Shown here piece after piece: positions 9,703 to 19,031 of a DNA stretch of 64,000 bases. A program made the position numbers and the translations under genes. The notes beneath the pieces are model-generated. The model made no database searches. It had not been told where the DNA came from and saw only the letters and a program-made list of their open reading frames with translations. The DNA lies in assembly GCF_009799925.1 (NCBI RefSeq), contig NZ_WELK01000001.1:62001-126000 (forward strand). The letters are read 5' to 3'. Source of the stretch: Pseudomonas sp. R-28-1W-6 (GTDB taxonomy: Bacteria > Pseudomonadota > Gammaproteobacteria > Pseudomonadales > Pseudomonadaceae). Within the stretch, counting starts at the first letter, position 1, and each line of letters begins with the position of its first letter.

Positions 9703-11067
9703 ATGCAGAAAGAAACCGAAATCAAGCTGCGCGCCAGTCGCGAAACCCTGGCCGCCCTGCGTGACCACCCGCTGCTGAAGAAGCGCAACAAGAGCGGCTG
9801 GGAGACCCGTGAACTGTTCAACCAGTATTTCGATACCCCCACCCGCGACCTGGCCGAGGCCAGGGTCGCCCTGCGCCTGCGCCGCGACGGCGAGCAGTTC
9901 ATCCAGACCCTGAAGACCCGAGGGCAGAGCGTGGCCGGGCTGTCCGAGCGCAACGAGTGGGACTGGTACCTGAGCAAGGCCAAGCTGGACACCAAGAAAC
10001 TCGACGACCAGTGCTGGCCGGCCAGCCTGGCCGAGCTGGACAAGAAGCAGCTGAAACCGATCTTCACCACCGACTTCGTCCGGCAGAAAGCCGAGATCGC
10101 CTGGGGCCGCGGCAAGGCCAAGGTGGTCATCGAGGCGGCGTTGGACCTGGGCAAGGTGATCGCCGGCGAAGGCGAAGAGGAAATCTGCGAGCTGGAGCTG
10201 GAGCTGCGCGAAGGCGATCCGGCCGCCCTGCTGGAGCTGGCCGCCGAGCTGGCCGCCGACCTGCCGCTGATGCCCTGCGATATCAGCAAGGCCGAGCGCG
10301 GCTACCGCCTGTTCGACTCGGCCAGCTACAGCCTGAGCCTGCCGGCGCCGGAGCTGAACGCCGAACAGAGCCTGGACGACGCCTTCTGCGCCCTGGCCTG
10401 GTACCTGCTGGGCAGCAGCCAGCGCCTGGCCGAGCAGTACCGCTTCAACGGCCACTGGAAGCTGCTGGCGCAATGGCTGGAGAAACTGGTGGAGCTGCGC
10501 GCGCTGCTCGGCAGCCTCGGCCAGGCCGCCCCGCGCGCCTCCAGCAGCGCCCTGCGCGAAGCCCTGGATGGCCTGCTCGATGACTGGCGCCCGCGCCTGC
10601 TGGCCGGCCAGAGCGACGACAGCCTGCGCAAGAACGCCCCGGCGCTGTTCGCCGCCGAACTGCAGGGCAACCGCTGGGGCCTGTTCTCGCTGAACCTGTC
10701 GCGCTGGCTGCTGGCGCGCAGCTGGACGGTCGAGCGCAACAACCGCGGCAATCGCCAGGGCGCCGCGGTGCTGGGCAACTGGCTGCCGCATCTGCTGGCC
10801 GAGGAAGGTGCGGCGCTGCAGCTCAAGCGCTACCAGCAGCAGCCGGAAGACCTCGCCGAGCAGCTGCCGCGCATCGAACGCATCCAGGCCTGGCTGCACC
10901 TGGCCCGGCAGATTCTCGAGGTGGCGGAAGTCGACCGCCTGTACGGCGAGCTGAGCAAACTGCACGAGCTGGCCCTGCAGCCACTGGCTGCCGAGGTGTT
11001 GGCCGCGCGGGTGGCGCAGGCTCATACTGTGGCCACGCTCAAACCCTGGAAGCTGCTGGTGCAATAA
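9703..11067 (+). CDS. CYTH-CHAD domain protein
   Basis: A 454-residue protein with an N-terminal CYTH (triphosphate tunnel) domain, about residues 1-205, opening with the diagnostic ExExK motif as ETEIK at 4-8. A C-terminal all-helical CHAD domain, about 225-454, is rich in Arg, His and Lys. CYTH enzymes hydrolyse inorganic triphosphate or related substrates and CHAD domains bind polyphosphate, so a role in polyphosphate metabolism is likely. It follows pitA after a terminator, and ppx/ppk lie about 40 kb away in the same window. The exact substrate is unknown. Confidence 0.88.
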   Translation: MQKETEIKLRASRETLAALRDHPLLKKRNKSGWETRELFNQYFDTPTRDLAEARVALRLRRDGEQFIQTLKTRGQSVAGLSERNEWDWYLSKAKLDTKKLDDQCWPASLAELDKKQLKPIFTTDFVRQKAEIAWGRGKAKVVIEAALDLGKVIAGEGEEEICELELELREGDPAALLELAAELAADLPLMPCDISKAERGYRLFDSASYSLSLPAPELNAEQSLDDAFCALAWYLLGSSQRLAEQYRFNGHWKLLAQWLEKLVELRALLGSLGQAAPRASSSALREALDGLLDDWRPRLLAGQSDDSLRKNAPALFAAELQGNRWGLFSLNLSRWLLARSWTVERNNRGNRQGAAVLGNWLPHLLAEEGAALQLKRYQQQPEDLAEQLPRIERIQAWLHLARQILEVAEVDRLYGELSKLHELALQPLAAEVLAARVAQAHTVATLKPWKLLVQ

Positions 11068-11103
11068 GCTGGCAAGCTGGCAGATCACCACAAAGGGAAC
11101 CGC

Positions 11104-12888
11104 ATGTCCGCTTTAGCCCCGTCGACCCAGGATCGCTGGCTGGACCTCAACGACATCCTGCGCGAGCTGATGGCCCAGGGCCGCGTGTCGCAGGAACAGG
11201 CCGAGCAGTGCCTGATGCTGCGCCGCGGGGCGGAAAACGCCAAGCTGCACCCCCTGGAGTTCCTCGCCGCCCAGCAGCTCGACGACCTGCAACGACCCGG
11301 CAAGAAGCACGACCTGGAAGGGCTGACCATCTGGCTGGCGCAGCTGGCCGGCCAGCCCTACATGCGCATCGACCCGCTGAAGATCAACGTCGCCGCGGTC
11401 ACCCCGCTGATGTCCTATGCCTTCGCCCAGCGCCACAAGATCCTCGCCGTGGCGGTGGACAGCGAAGCGGTGACCATCGCCAGCGCCCAGCCCTTCGTGC
11501 ATGGCTGGGAAGCCAACCTGGTGCATGTGCTGAAGCGGCCGATCAAGCGCGTGGTGGTCAACCCCGCCGACCTGCAGCGCTTCACCACCGAGTTCTACCG
11601 CCTGGCCCGCTCGGTCAGCGGCGCCACCGCGGTCGACCAGAAGATCAGCGGCATCGGCAACTTCGAACAGCTGCTCAGCCTCGGCGCCAGCGACCAGGAG
11701 CCGGACGCCAACGACGCGCATATCGTCAATATCGTCGACTGGCTGTTCCAGTACGCCTACCAGCAGCGCGCCAGCGACATCCATATCGAGCCGCGCCGCG
11801 AAGCCGGCACCGTGCGCTTTCGCATCGACGGCGTGCTGCACAACGTCTACCAGTTCCCGCCCCAGGTGACCATGGCCATCGTCAGCCGCCTGAAGAGCCT
11901 CGGGCGGATGAACGTGGCGGAGAAGCGCAAGCCCCAGGACGGCCGGATCAAGACCAAGACCCCGGACGGCGGCGAAGTGGAACTGCGCCTGTCGACCCTG
12001 CCCACCGCCTTCGGCGAGAAGATGGTGATGCGCATCTTCGACCCCGAGGTGCTGCTCAAGAGCCCGGACCAGCTGGGCTTCTCCCCGGACGACCTGCGTC
12101 GCTGGGAGAGCATGACCAGCCAGCCCAACGGCATCATCCTGGTCACCGGGCCCACCGGCTCGGGCAAGACCACCACGCTGTACACCACCCTCAAGCAGCT
12201 GGCCACCGAGGAGGTGAACGTCTGCACCATCGAGGACCCGATCGAGATGATCGAGGGCGCCTTCAACCAGATGCAGGTGCAGCACAACATCGACCTGACC
12301 TTCGCCAGCGGCGTGCGCGCGCTGATGCGCCAGGACCCGGACATCATCATGGTCGGCGAGATCCGCGACCTGGAGACCGCCGAGATGGCGATCCAGGCGG
12401 CGCTCACCGGCCACCTGGTGCTCTCCACCCTGCACACCAACGACGCCCCCAGCGCCATCAGCCGCCTGCTCGAACTGGGCGTGCCGCACTACCTGCTCAA
12501 GGCCACCATCCTCGGCGTCATGGCCCAGCGCCTGGTGCGCACCCTGTGCCCGCACTGCAAGGAGCCGGTGCAGCTCAGCGAAGCCGACTGGCAAAGCCTG
12601 ACCACGCCATGGAGCGCACCGCTGCCTACCGGCGCGCACCGCGCGGTGGGCTGTGCGGAATGCCGCGAGACCGGCTATCGCGGCCGCGCCGGGGTGTACG
12701 AGATCATGCTGCTCAACGATGCGATCAAGCCGCTGATCAGCGCCGACACCGACCTTGTGGCCCTGCGCCGGCACGCCTTCAAGGACGGCATGCGCAGCCT
12801 GCGCCTGTCCGGCGCGCAGAAGGTCGCCGCCGGCCAGACCACCATCGAGGAAGTGCTGCGGGTCACCCCGCAGAGCGAACAGAAGTAG
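11104..12888 (+). CDS. GspE/PilB-type secretion ATPase, orphan
   Basis: A 594-residue AAA+ ATPase of the type II secretion / type IV pilus assembly family. An N-terminal GspE_N-like part (about 1-150) precedes the ATPase core with Walker A GPTGSGKTT at about 349-357, the Asp box CTIEDPIE, Walker B DPDIIMVGEIRD and the His box TGHLVLSTLHTND. A CPHC ... CAEC tetracysteine zinc module lies at about 482-520. No pseudopilin, secretin or platform gene is nearby, so its machine is encoded elsewhere or it has a separate role. It ends 12 bp from a convergent transpeptidase gene. Confidence 0.88.
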   Translation: MSALAPSTQDRWLDLNDILRELMAQGRVSQEQAEQCLMLRRGAENAKLHPLEFLAAQQLDDLQRPGKKHDLEGLTIWLAQLAGQPYMRIDPLKINVAAVTPLMSYAFAQRHKILAVAVDSEAVTIASAQPFVHGWEANLVHVLKRPIKRVVVNPADLQRFTTEFYRLARSVSGATAVDQKISGIGNFEQLLSLGASDQEPDANDAHIVNIVDWLFQYAYQQRASDIHIEPRREAGTVRFRIDGVLHNVYQFPPQVTMAIVSRLKSLGRMNVAEKRKPQDGRIKTKTPDGGEVELRLSTLPTAFGEKMVMRIFDPEVLLKSPDQLGFSPDDLRRWESMTSQPNGIILVTGPTGSGKTTTLYTTLKQLATEEVNVCTIEDPIEMIEGAFNQMQVQHNIDLTFASGVRALMRQDPDIIMVGEIRDLETAEMAIQAALTGHLVLSTLHTNDAPSAISRLLELGVPHYLLKATILGVMAQRLVRTLCPHCKEPVQLSEADWQSLTTPWSAPLPTGAHRAVGCAECRETGYRGRAGVYEIMLLNDAIKPLISADTDLVALRRHAFKDGMRSLRLSGAQKVAAGQTTIEEVLRVTPQSEQK

Positions 12889-12900
12889 CGCGCCCTACGC

Positions 12901-13617
12901 TCAGCTTTCTGGCAGACCCTTGCGGGCCAGGATGCTGGCCACCCGTTGCGGCTTGCAGTCCAGGTAGGCGGAATTGCGCAGCCAGCGCCGATCGGAGTGC
13001 CAGGCAAAGAGGAATTGCCCGCCCTTGAGCTTGTCGACCACCATGCGCGCCACCTGCGGGCGCACCGCCGGGCAACCCAGGCTGCGGCCGATGCGCCCCT
13101 GGCTGCGGGCCAGGCGCGGGTCGACGTAGCTGGCACCGTGGATGACGATGGCCCGCTCGCGGGCCTGATCGTTCAGCCCCGGTTCCAGACCATCCATGCG
13201 CAGCGAGTAGCCGTGCTTGCCACGGTAACTCTCGGCCGTGCGGAACAGGCCGAGGCTGCTCTGGAAACTGCCCTCTCGGTTGGAAAAGCTCTGCGCGAAA
13301 TTCTCTCCGGAGCGGCGGCCATGGGCCACATAGTCACTCAGCAGCAGGCGCTTGCGCTGCAGATCGAAGATCCACAGGCGGCGCGCCGTGGACGGCTGCG
13401 AATAGTCGATCACCGCCAGCCGGCTGGCCGCTGCGGCGCCGTGGTTGACCGCGCACTGCATGGCCGCCACGGCATGCCGCAGGGCCTGCTGGTCGAGGCC
13501 AGGCGCCACCTTGGCGAGGTCCTCGACCAGCTTGTCATTCGCCGTGGGAGCCGCCAGCAGCGGTGCACAAAGCAGCCAGAGCCCCGCCAGGCCCAGCCGG
13601 CCAATTCGTCCGAACAT
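12901..13617 (-). CDS. Secreted murein L,D-transpeptidase-like protein (YkuD_2 type)
   Basis: A 238-residue exported protein with a signal peptide ending near LLAAPTA (residue about 25). The catalytic-domain pattern is visible: the His motif IVIHGASYVD and the nucleophile motif GRSLGCPAV with the active Cys about 30 residues later. Proteins of this kind resemble L,D-transpeptidases that crosslink peptidoglycan stem peptides in the periplasm; the YkuD_2 subgroup is poorly characterised. It diverges from a second, YcbB-type transpeptidase. Confidence 0.78.
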   Translation of the reverse strand: MFGRIGRLGLAGLWLLCAPLLAAPTANDKLVEDLAKVAPGLDQQALRHAVAAMQCAVNHGAAAASRLAVIDYSQPSTARRLWIFDLQRKRLLLSDYVAHGRRSGENFAQSFSNREGSFQSSLGLFRTAESYRGKHGYSLRMDGLEPGLNDQARERAIVIHGASYVDPRLARSQGRIGRSLGCPAVRPQVARMVVDKLKGGQFLFAWHSDRRWLRNSAYLDCKPQRVASILARKGLPES

Positions 13618-13684
13618 GCGCGCAATACCTCAAAAACTTCTGCGCCCGTCGAGCCCTGTAACATGGAGTCGAGGCCAATCCACT

Positions 13685-13690
13685 TATACT
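13685..13690 (+). promoter_or_regulatory. Candidate -10 for the YcbB-type transpeptidase gene
   Basis: TATACT about 60 nt before the start, in the 129-bp divergent region. The matching -35 is poor. Confidence 0.35.
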
Positions 13691-13746
13691 GATCGGCAGC
13701 CCCCGCCATTTGCGCCGGGGCACCCTGAACCATGGATTGGAGCAGT

Positions 13747-15303
13747 ATGTTGTTCAAAAAGTGTGCATCTTACTCGAGCATGCTCATGCTCACCCTGCCA
13801 CTGGTCGCCAACGCCATGGAAGCTCCCGACGCCCAGCTGGCCGACCTGCGCCCGCTGCTGGTCCAACCCGCCAGCCCCTGCACGGCCATACTGGCAAGCC
13901 TAGACGATGCCACGACGACTCTGCTGGGCAACTTCTATGCGCAACGCGACGGCCGACCGGCCTGGCGCACTGCGGCGCAGCGCCAGCAGCTGCAAGAACA
14001 GCTCGCCCAGCTGGCGGACGACGGCCTGAACCCCGCCGATTACCCGCTGCCGCCGGCCATGGATGCCTGCGGCGACCTGCAGGCCAGCAGCAGCTACCTG
14101 CGCGCCCTGCTCGACCTGCGCCGCGGCCGTCTGGACCAACAGCAGCTGGAACCGCTGTGGCGCGACCCGCAACAGCCGCGCCCGGATCCGCAGCTGGCGA
14201 CCCTGTCCATCGCCCTGCTGCAACTGGATGAGCCGGCCGCCGCATTCGCCGCCGCCCGCCCCGCGCTGCCGCAGTACCAGCGCCTGCGTGCGGTCTATGC
14301 GAATGAACGCTTGCAGCCTGTGCCCAACTGGCCGGCGCTGCCGCCAGGCCCGTTGCTGCAGCCGGGCAAGCAGGATGCGCGGGTGCCGCTGCTACGCGCC
14401 CGCCTCAGCCTGCCGGCGCCCGAAGCCGCCCTGGGCGAACTCTACGACCCGCTCACCGTCAGCGCCCTGGCAAGCTTCCAGGCCCGCCACGGCCTGCAGG
14501 CCGACGGCATCCTCGGCCCGGCCAGCCTGAACGAGCTGAACCTCGACGCCCTGACCCGCCGCGCGCAGCTGCGCATCAACCTGGAGCGCCTGCGCTGGCT
14601 GGCCGACGACCTCGGCCAGGTCCGGGTGGCGATCAACGTCGCCGCCGCCGAACTGCTGGTGCTGCGCCAGGGCGAGGAACTCTGGCGCACCCGCACCCAG
14701 GTCGGTCGCATCGAGCGGCAGACCCCGCTGCTGGCCTCGCAGATCAACCGGCTGACCCTCAACCCGACCTGGACCGTGCCGCCGACCATCCTGCGTGAAG
14801 ACAAGCTGCCGGCCATCCGTGCCGACCTCGGCTACCTGGCCGAGCACGAGATGAGCGTGTACGACCACGACGGCAATCCGCTCGACCCCGCCCAGATCGA
14901 CTGGGACAACCCCGGCGCCATCCTCCTGCGCCAGGCCGCCGGGGCACGCAACCCGCTGGGGCAGATGGCCCTGCGCTTTCGCAACCCGTTCTCGGTCTAC
15001 CTGCACGACACCCCCAGCCAGGCCCTGTTCGACAAGGCGCCACGCCTGTTCAGCTCCGGCTGTGTGCGGATCGAGGCGGTCGACAACCTGCTGGCCTGGC
15101 TGCTGCCGCAAGCGGAGCTGGCCAGCGTGAAAACCCGCATCGCCAGTGGCAAGACCCAGCAGTACCGCCTGCAGCAACCGGCGCCGCTGCTGATCGCCTA
15201 CTGGACGGTGGAAGTGACCGCCGACGGGCAAGTACGCTACGCCCCCGACACTTACCAGCGTGACGCCCGGCTGATCCGGGCCCTGCTCGCCGCCGGCAGC
15301 TGA
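13747..15303 (+). CDS. L,D-transpeptidase, YcbB/LdtD type
   Basis: A 518-residue periplasmic peptidoglycan crosslinking enzyme. A signal peptide (MLFKKCASYSSMLMLTLPLV) precedes a helical domain, a peptidoglycan-binding repeat near residues 235-265 (TVSALASFQARHGLQADGI) and the YkuD catalytic domain with the nucleophile motif SSGCVRIE near 440. The ATG at 13747 is chosen over one at 13732 because GGAG (13739-13742) lies 4 nt before it and the signal peptide then starts cleanly. The architecture matches E. coli YcbB (LdtD), which makes 3-3 crosslinks and can confer beta-lactam bypass. Confidence 0.87.
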   Translation: MLFKKCASYSSMLMLTLPLVANAMEAPDAQLADLRPLLVQPASPCTAILASLDDATTTLLGNFYAQRDGRPAWRTAAQRQQLQEQLAQLADDGLNPADYPLPPAMDACGDLQASSSYLRALLDLRRGRLDQQQLEPLWRDPQQPRPDPQLATLSIALLQLDEPAAAFAAARPALPQYQRLRAVYANERLQPVPNWPALPPGPLLQPGKQDARVPLLRARLSLPAPEAALGELYDPLTVSALASFQARHGLQADGILGPASLNELNLDALTRRAQLRINLERLRWLADDLGQVRVAINVAAAELLVLRQGEELWRTRTQVGRIERQTPLLASQINRLTLNPTWTVPPTILREDKLPAIRADLGYLAEHEMSVYDHDGNPLDPAQIDWDNPGAILLRQAAGARNPLGQMALRFRNPFSVYLHDTPSQALFDKAPRLFSSGCVRIEAVDNLLAWLLPQAELASVKTRIASGKTQQYRLQQPAPLLIAYWTVEVTADGQVRYAPDTYQRDARLIRALLAAGS

Positions 15304-15368
15304 ACGCGGCGCTGGCGCGCCGACTGTGCTTAGATGCGTTAAACCCATGTACATGACAGGAGAAAAAT

Positions 15369-16304
15369 ATGGAAATTGGTGGCGTACTGCTGCTCTTCGT
15401 CGGCCTCGCCGTGGCCGTGGTGTTCATGGGCTTCAAGGTCGTGCCGCAGGGCTTCGAGTGGACGGTGGAGCGCTTTGGGCGCTACACCAACACGCTCAAG
15501 CCGGGCCTCAACATCATCGTGCCGGTGATGGACCGCATCGGCCGCAAGCTCAACGTCATGGAAAGCGTGCTGGATATCCCGCCGCAGGAAGTGATCACCG
15601 CCGACAACGCCACCGTGCAGATCGACGCCATCTGCTTCTTCCAGATCATCAACTCGGCGCAGGCGGCCTATGAGGTCAACAACCTCGAACACGCCATCCG
15701 CAACCTGGTGATGACCAACATCCGTACCGTGCTCGGCTCCATGGAGCTGGACGCCATGCTCGGCCAGCGCGATGCGATCAACGAGCGCCTGCTCAAGACC
15801 GTGGACGAAGCCACCGCGCCCTGGGGCATCAAGATCACCCGCATCGAGATCAAGGACATCAGCCCGCCCGCCGACCTGATGGCGGCCATGTCCGGGCAGA
15901 TGAAGGCCGAACGCATCAAGCGCGCGCAGATCCTCGAGGCCGAGGGCCTGCGCGCCGCCGCCATCCTCACCGCCGAAGGGCAGAAGCAGGGCGACATCCT
16001 CAAGGCCGAAGGCCAGCGCCAGGCCGCCTTCCTCGAGGCCGAGGCGCGCGAGCGCGCGGCCCAGGCCGAAGCCGAGGCCACCCGCATGGTGTCCGAGGCG
16101 ATCGCCAGCGGCAACGTGCAGGCGGTCAACTACTTCGTCGCGCAGAAGTACATCGAGGCCCTGGGCAACCTGGCCTCGGCCTCCAACAGCAAGGTGATCC
16201 TCATGCCGCTGGAGGCCAGCCAGGTGATCGGCGCGGTCGGCGGCATCGGCGAGATCGTCAAGGCCACCTTCGGTGGAAACTCCTCGGGTGACCCGCGCGC
16301 ATGA
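15369..16304 (+). CDS. qmcA: SPFH/band 7 membrane protein QmcA
   Basis: A 311-residue SPFH (stomatin-like) protein with one N-terminal membrane segment (about residues 3-22), the SPFH domain (about 25-190) and a coiled-coil tail rich in Ala, Glu and Lys with repeated [12 protein letters not shown] units. Sequence runs closely resemble E. coli QmcA ([28 protein letters not shown]). Such proteins form inner-membrane scaffolds and often act beside FtsH/HflKC and NfeD partners. AGGAGAAA precedes the start. The stop overlaps the nfeD-like start as ATGA. Confidence 0.9.
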   Translation: MEIGGVLLLFVGLAVAVVFMGFKVVPQGFEWTVERFGRYTNTLKPGLNIIVPVMDRIGRKLNVMESVLDIPPQEVITADNATVQIDAICFFQIINSAQAAYEVNNLEHAIRNLVMTNIRTVLGSMELDAMLGQRDAINERLLKTVDEATAPWGIKITRIEIKDISPPADLMAAMSGQMKAERIKRAQILEAEGLRAAAILTAEGQKQGDILKAEGQRQAAFLEAEARERAAQAEAEATRMVSEAIASGNVQAVNYFVAQKYIEALGNLASASNSKVILMPLEASQVIGAVGGIGEIVKATFGGNSSGDPRA

Positions 16305-16756
16305 TGGACTTCCTGCACCACCTGACCTTCTGGGACTGGCTGGCCTTCGGCACCCTGCTGCTGATCCTCGAGATCTTCGGGGCCGGCGGCTACCTGCTGT
16401 GGATCGGCATCGCCGCGGCCTGCGTCGGGGTACTCAGCTACCTGTTCCCGGAGCTGCCCTGGGCCTGGCAGTTCTTCCTGTTCGCCATACTCTCGGTGCT
16501 CACCGCGGTGTTCTGGTGGCAGCGCCAGCGCAGCGCCGGCAAGCCCTCCGCGCAGCCGGGCCTGAACCGGCGCGGCAGCGAACTGATCGGCCGCAGCTTC
16601 GTCCTGCACGAGGCCATAATCGGCGGCCGCGGCAAGATCAAGGCCGGCGACAGCCTGTGGCTGGTCAGCGGACCGGACCTGCCTGCCGGCACGCCGATCC
16701 GCGTGGTCGGCCAGGATGGCGTGCTGCTGCGCGTCGAGGCCGACTCGAGCAACTAG
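16301..16756 (+). CDS. NfeD-like membrane protein
   Basis: A 151-residue protein with two or three closely spaced hydrophobic helices in the first 75 residues, then a hydrophilic OB-fold-like domain ending in [12 protein letters not shown], typical of short NfeD proteins (E. coli YbbJ). It overlaps qmcA by 4 nt and so is translationally coupled; SPFH-NfeD pairs are a conserved functional unit in membrane quality control. Its biochemical activity is unknown. Confidence 0.82.
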   Translation: MMDFLHHLTFWDWLAFGTLLLILEIFGAGGYLLWIGIAAACVGVLSYLFPELPWAWQFFLFAILSVLTAVFWWQRQRSAGKPSAQPGLNRRGSELIGRSFVLHEAIIGGRGKIKAGDSLWLVSGPDLPAGTPIRVVGQDGVLLRVEADSSN

Positions 16757-16768
16757 CAGGGAACCAGG

Positions 16769-18043
16769 ATGGCCAGACTGCACATGGCGCTGCTGGCACT
16801 GCCCCTGCTCTGCAGCGGCTGCCAGCTGCTGGAGATGGACCGCCAGGTGAAGCAGGTCCAGCAGGAACTGCTGCTGGTCGCCGGCCAGCTGGATGCGGCC
16901 AGCCCGTCGACCGCCCTGGTCGCCCTGCTCGATGGGCAGGGCAAGGCGCTCAGCTACCGCATCGTCGCCCCGGGCAACGACTTCTACTTCACCGTGCCCC
17001 ACGGGACCTACCAGTTGCTGGCCTTCGCCGATGACAACGGCAACTTCCGCCTGGATCCAGACGAAACCCGACACTGGCTGGCGCCGGCTCGCAGCGTGGC
17101 GCTCAGCCTGCAGCCCGATGACGCCACCCGCGCCACCCTGCTGCGCAGCAACCGCCTGCTACTGGGCGGCACGGCAGCGGCCGCCGACGCGCCGGACGTC
17201 GATCTGAGCCTGGACAAGCTGTACGAGAACCGGCCGCGTCTGCGCAGCAACTACCTGCAACAGGTCGCCCTCGACGACCCGCGTTTCGACCCGCAGCGGA
17301 TCAGCCAGGGCGCCTGGGAGCCGCTCGACTATCTGCGTGAGGTCGGCTACGGCCTGTACCTGCTGGAGCCCTGGAGCGACGACAAGGAGCCGGTGTTCCT
17401 GGTGCACGGCATCAACGATTCGCCGCGCACCTGGCAGGCGTTGCTCGACGGCCTGGATCGGCAGCGCTTTCAAGCGGTGCTGTTCCACTACCCCGGCAGC
17501 CTGCCGCTGGGTAACAGCGCCTACCTGCTCAGCGAGGCCATTCAGGATGTGCAGCTGCGCCACGGCGTGCGCCGCTTCCATATCGTCGCCCACAGCATGG
17601 GCGGCCTGGTCGCCCGGCGCGCCGTGCAGCTGCTCGAGGCCAATGCCGGCAGCCAGAACCTGTGCCTGTTCCTCACCCTGGCCACGCCCTGGGACGGCCA
17701 TCCGGCGGCGGCCACAGGCCTCAAGCAGGCGCCGGTCGTGGTGCCGACCTGGCGCGATCTGGCGCCGGGCAGCCCCTACCTGCAGGCGCTGTTCGCCGGC
17801 CCGCTGCCCGCGCATGTGCGCCAGTGGCTGCTGGTCAGCTACGGCGGCAACAGCCGCCTGCTGGCGCAGCCCAACGATGGCGTCGTGCCGCTGGCCAGCC
17901 AGCTGCGCGGCCCCGCCCAGGACGAGGCCGAGCACCTCTACCTGCTCGAAGAGAGCCACACCAGCATCCTCCACAGCGAGCGCAGCAAGGCGCTGCTCGC
18001 GCGGGCCATGGACAGCCTGCCCGCCAGCGGCTGCGCCCCCTGA
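16769..18043 (+). CDS. Lipoprotein alpha/beta-hydrolase (lipase-like)
   Basis: A 424-residue predicted lipoprotein: the signal peptide ends in a lipobox-like CSGC around residue 18. The C-terminal half is an alpha/beta-hydrolase with the oxyanion-hole run VFLVHGIND, the nucleophile elbow AHSMGG with the active Ser, and NDGVVP carrying a likely acidic residue. Esterase or lipase activity at the envelope is inferred; the substrate is not evident. It follows the nfeD-like gene by 12 nt and is probably in the qmcA transcript. A hairpin terminator follows. Confidence 0.8.
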   Translation: MARLHMALLALPLLCSGCQLLEMDRQVKQVQQELLLVAGQLDAASPSTALVALLDGQGKALSYRIVAPGNDFYFTVPHGTYQLLAFADDNGNFRLDPDETRHWLAPARSVALSLQPDDATRATLLRSNRLLLGGTAAAADAPDVDLSLDKLYENRPRLRSNYLQQVALDDPRFDPQRISQGAWEPLDYLREVGYGLYLLEPWSDDKEPVFLVHGINDSPRTWQALLDGLDRQRFQAVLFHYPGSLPLGNSAYLLSEAIQDVQLRHGVRRFHIVAHSMGGLVARRAVQLLEANAGSQNLCLFLTLATPWDGHPAAATGLKQAPVVVPTWRDLAPGSPYLQALFAGPLPAHVRQWLLVSYGGNSRLLAQPNDGVVPLASQLRGPAQDEAEHLYLLEESHTSILHSERSKALLARAMDSLPASGCAP

Positions 18044-18048
18044 AACGC

Positions 18049-18072
18049 CGACGGCGCCCTGCGGCGCCGTCG
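18049..18072. terminator. Terminator between the lipase and binding-protein genes
   Basis: A perfect 10-bp stem, CGACGGCGCC / GGCGCCGTCG with a CTGC loop, between two convergent genes. There is no T-run on either side. Confidence 0.55.
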
Positions 18073-18090
18073 TGCGGACCACCCCGGCGG

Positions 18091-18996
18091 TCACGGCAAG
18101 GCGTAGACCTTGAACAGCTTCTGGGTGGTCTCATCGGGCGCGCCGAGATAGCGGGCGTAGACCTGCGCCAGTTCGTCGGAACGGTACAGCTCGCTGAGCG
18201 CGGTATCCACCAGCAGGCGGAAGTCCTCGTCGCCGCGCTCCAGCGCCATGGCCACCGGGGCATAGTCGAAGATGCGCTCCAGCACCCTCAAGCGCTCGCG
18301 GTACTGGCTCTTCAGCCGATAGTGCTGCAGCACCGTGCGCGCGGCAAAGAAGGCGTCGGCCTTGCCCTCGGCCACCAGGCGCACCCCGGCGTCGAAGTCA
18401 TCGACCGTCACCAGGCTGGCAACCACGCCCAGCAGGCGCTGGCGCTGACGAATCCAGTCTTCGGTCACGCCGCCGGCGATGGTCACGTAGGTATGCCGGG
18501 CCAGGCCCTGGTTGAGCGTCGCGCGCCAGGTCGGCCCGCTGTGCGCCGCCTCGCCGTTGAGCACCTTGACCAGGCTCGCCGGCGCATCCTCGCGCACCAT
18601 CACCGCCAGGCCGGCGGTGTAGACCGGCACCGAAAAGCTCACCGTCTTGCGTGCCACCAGCGACTCCGGGCTCGGCGAGCAGAGGATATCGACCCGGCCC
18701 GAGCTGACCGCGGCGAATTTATCCGCCTCGCCGAGCGGCTGGTAGCGCACCTGCAGATCGGGCAGCGCGAGGCTGGTCTTGAGCCTGTCGACGACCTTCA
18801 GGCACAGGTCGATGGCATAGCCGCTGATCTGGTCGCCCTCCTGGCTGCTGAACGGCGCGGCATCCGGCAGGAAGCCGAGGGTGATGCTGTTGCTGCTGCG
18901 CACCCGCTCCAGGGTGCTGGCAGCGGCCAGCAGCGGCAGCGCGGCCAGCACGCAGGCCAGCAAGCGGATGATCGACTTGAGTGGTGGTTGCTTCAT
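18091..18996 (-). CDS. Periplasmic amino-acid-type solute-binding protein, orphan
   Basis: A 301-residue SBP_bac_3 protein with a signal peptide (MKQPPLKSIIRLLACVLAAL) and the domain opening ERVRSSNSITLGFLPDAAPFS, the usual start of polar-amino-acid-binding proteins. The internal start MKQPPLKS at 18996 is chosen from the signal peptide. It lies 35 nt downstream of a PotE-like antiporter gene on the same strand, and no ABC permease or ATPase gene adjoins it. It may sense or deliver the antiporter substrate, or work with a distant ABC system. Confidence 0.82.
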   Translation of the reverse strand: MKQPPLKSIIRLLACVLAALPLLAAASTLERVRSSNSITLGFLPDAAPFSSQEGDQISGYAIDLCLKVVDRLKTSLALPDLQVRYQPLGEADKFAAVSSGRVDILCSPSPESLVARKTVSFSVPVYTAGLAVMVREDAPASLVKVLNGEAAHSGPTWRATLNQGLARHTYVTIAGGVTEDWIRQRQRLLGVVASLVTVDDFDAGVRLVAEGKADAFFAARTVLQHYRLKSQYRERLRVLERIFDYAPVAMALERGDEDFRLLVDTALSELYRSDELAQVYARYLGAPDETTQKLFKVYALP

Positions 18997-19031
18997 GTCC
19001 TGTTCCCCGAATACTGGTGTCTGTTGCATGC

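Noticed and set aside
7705..11091. A 1128-codon antisense frame across argE, pitA and the CYTH-CHAD gene
   Set aside because: It crosses three well-supported genes and an intergenic promoter region and shows only low-complexity composition.
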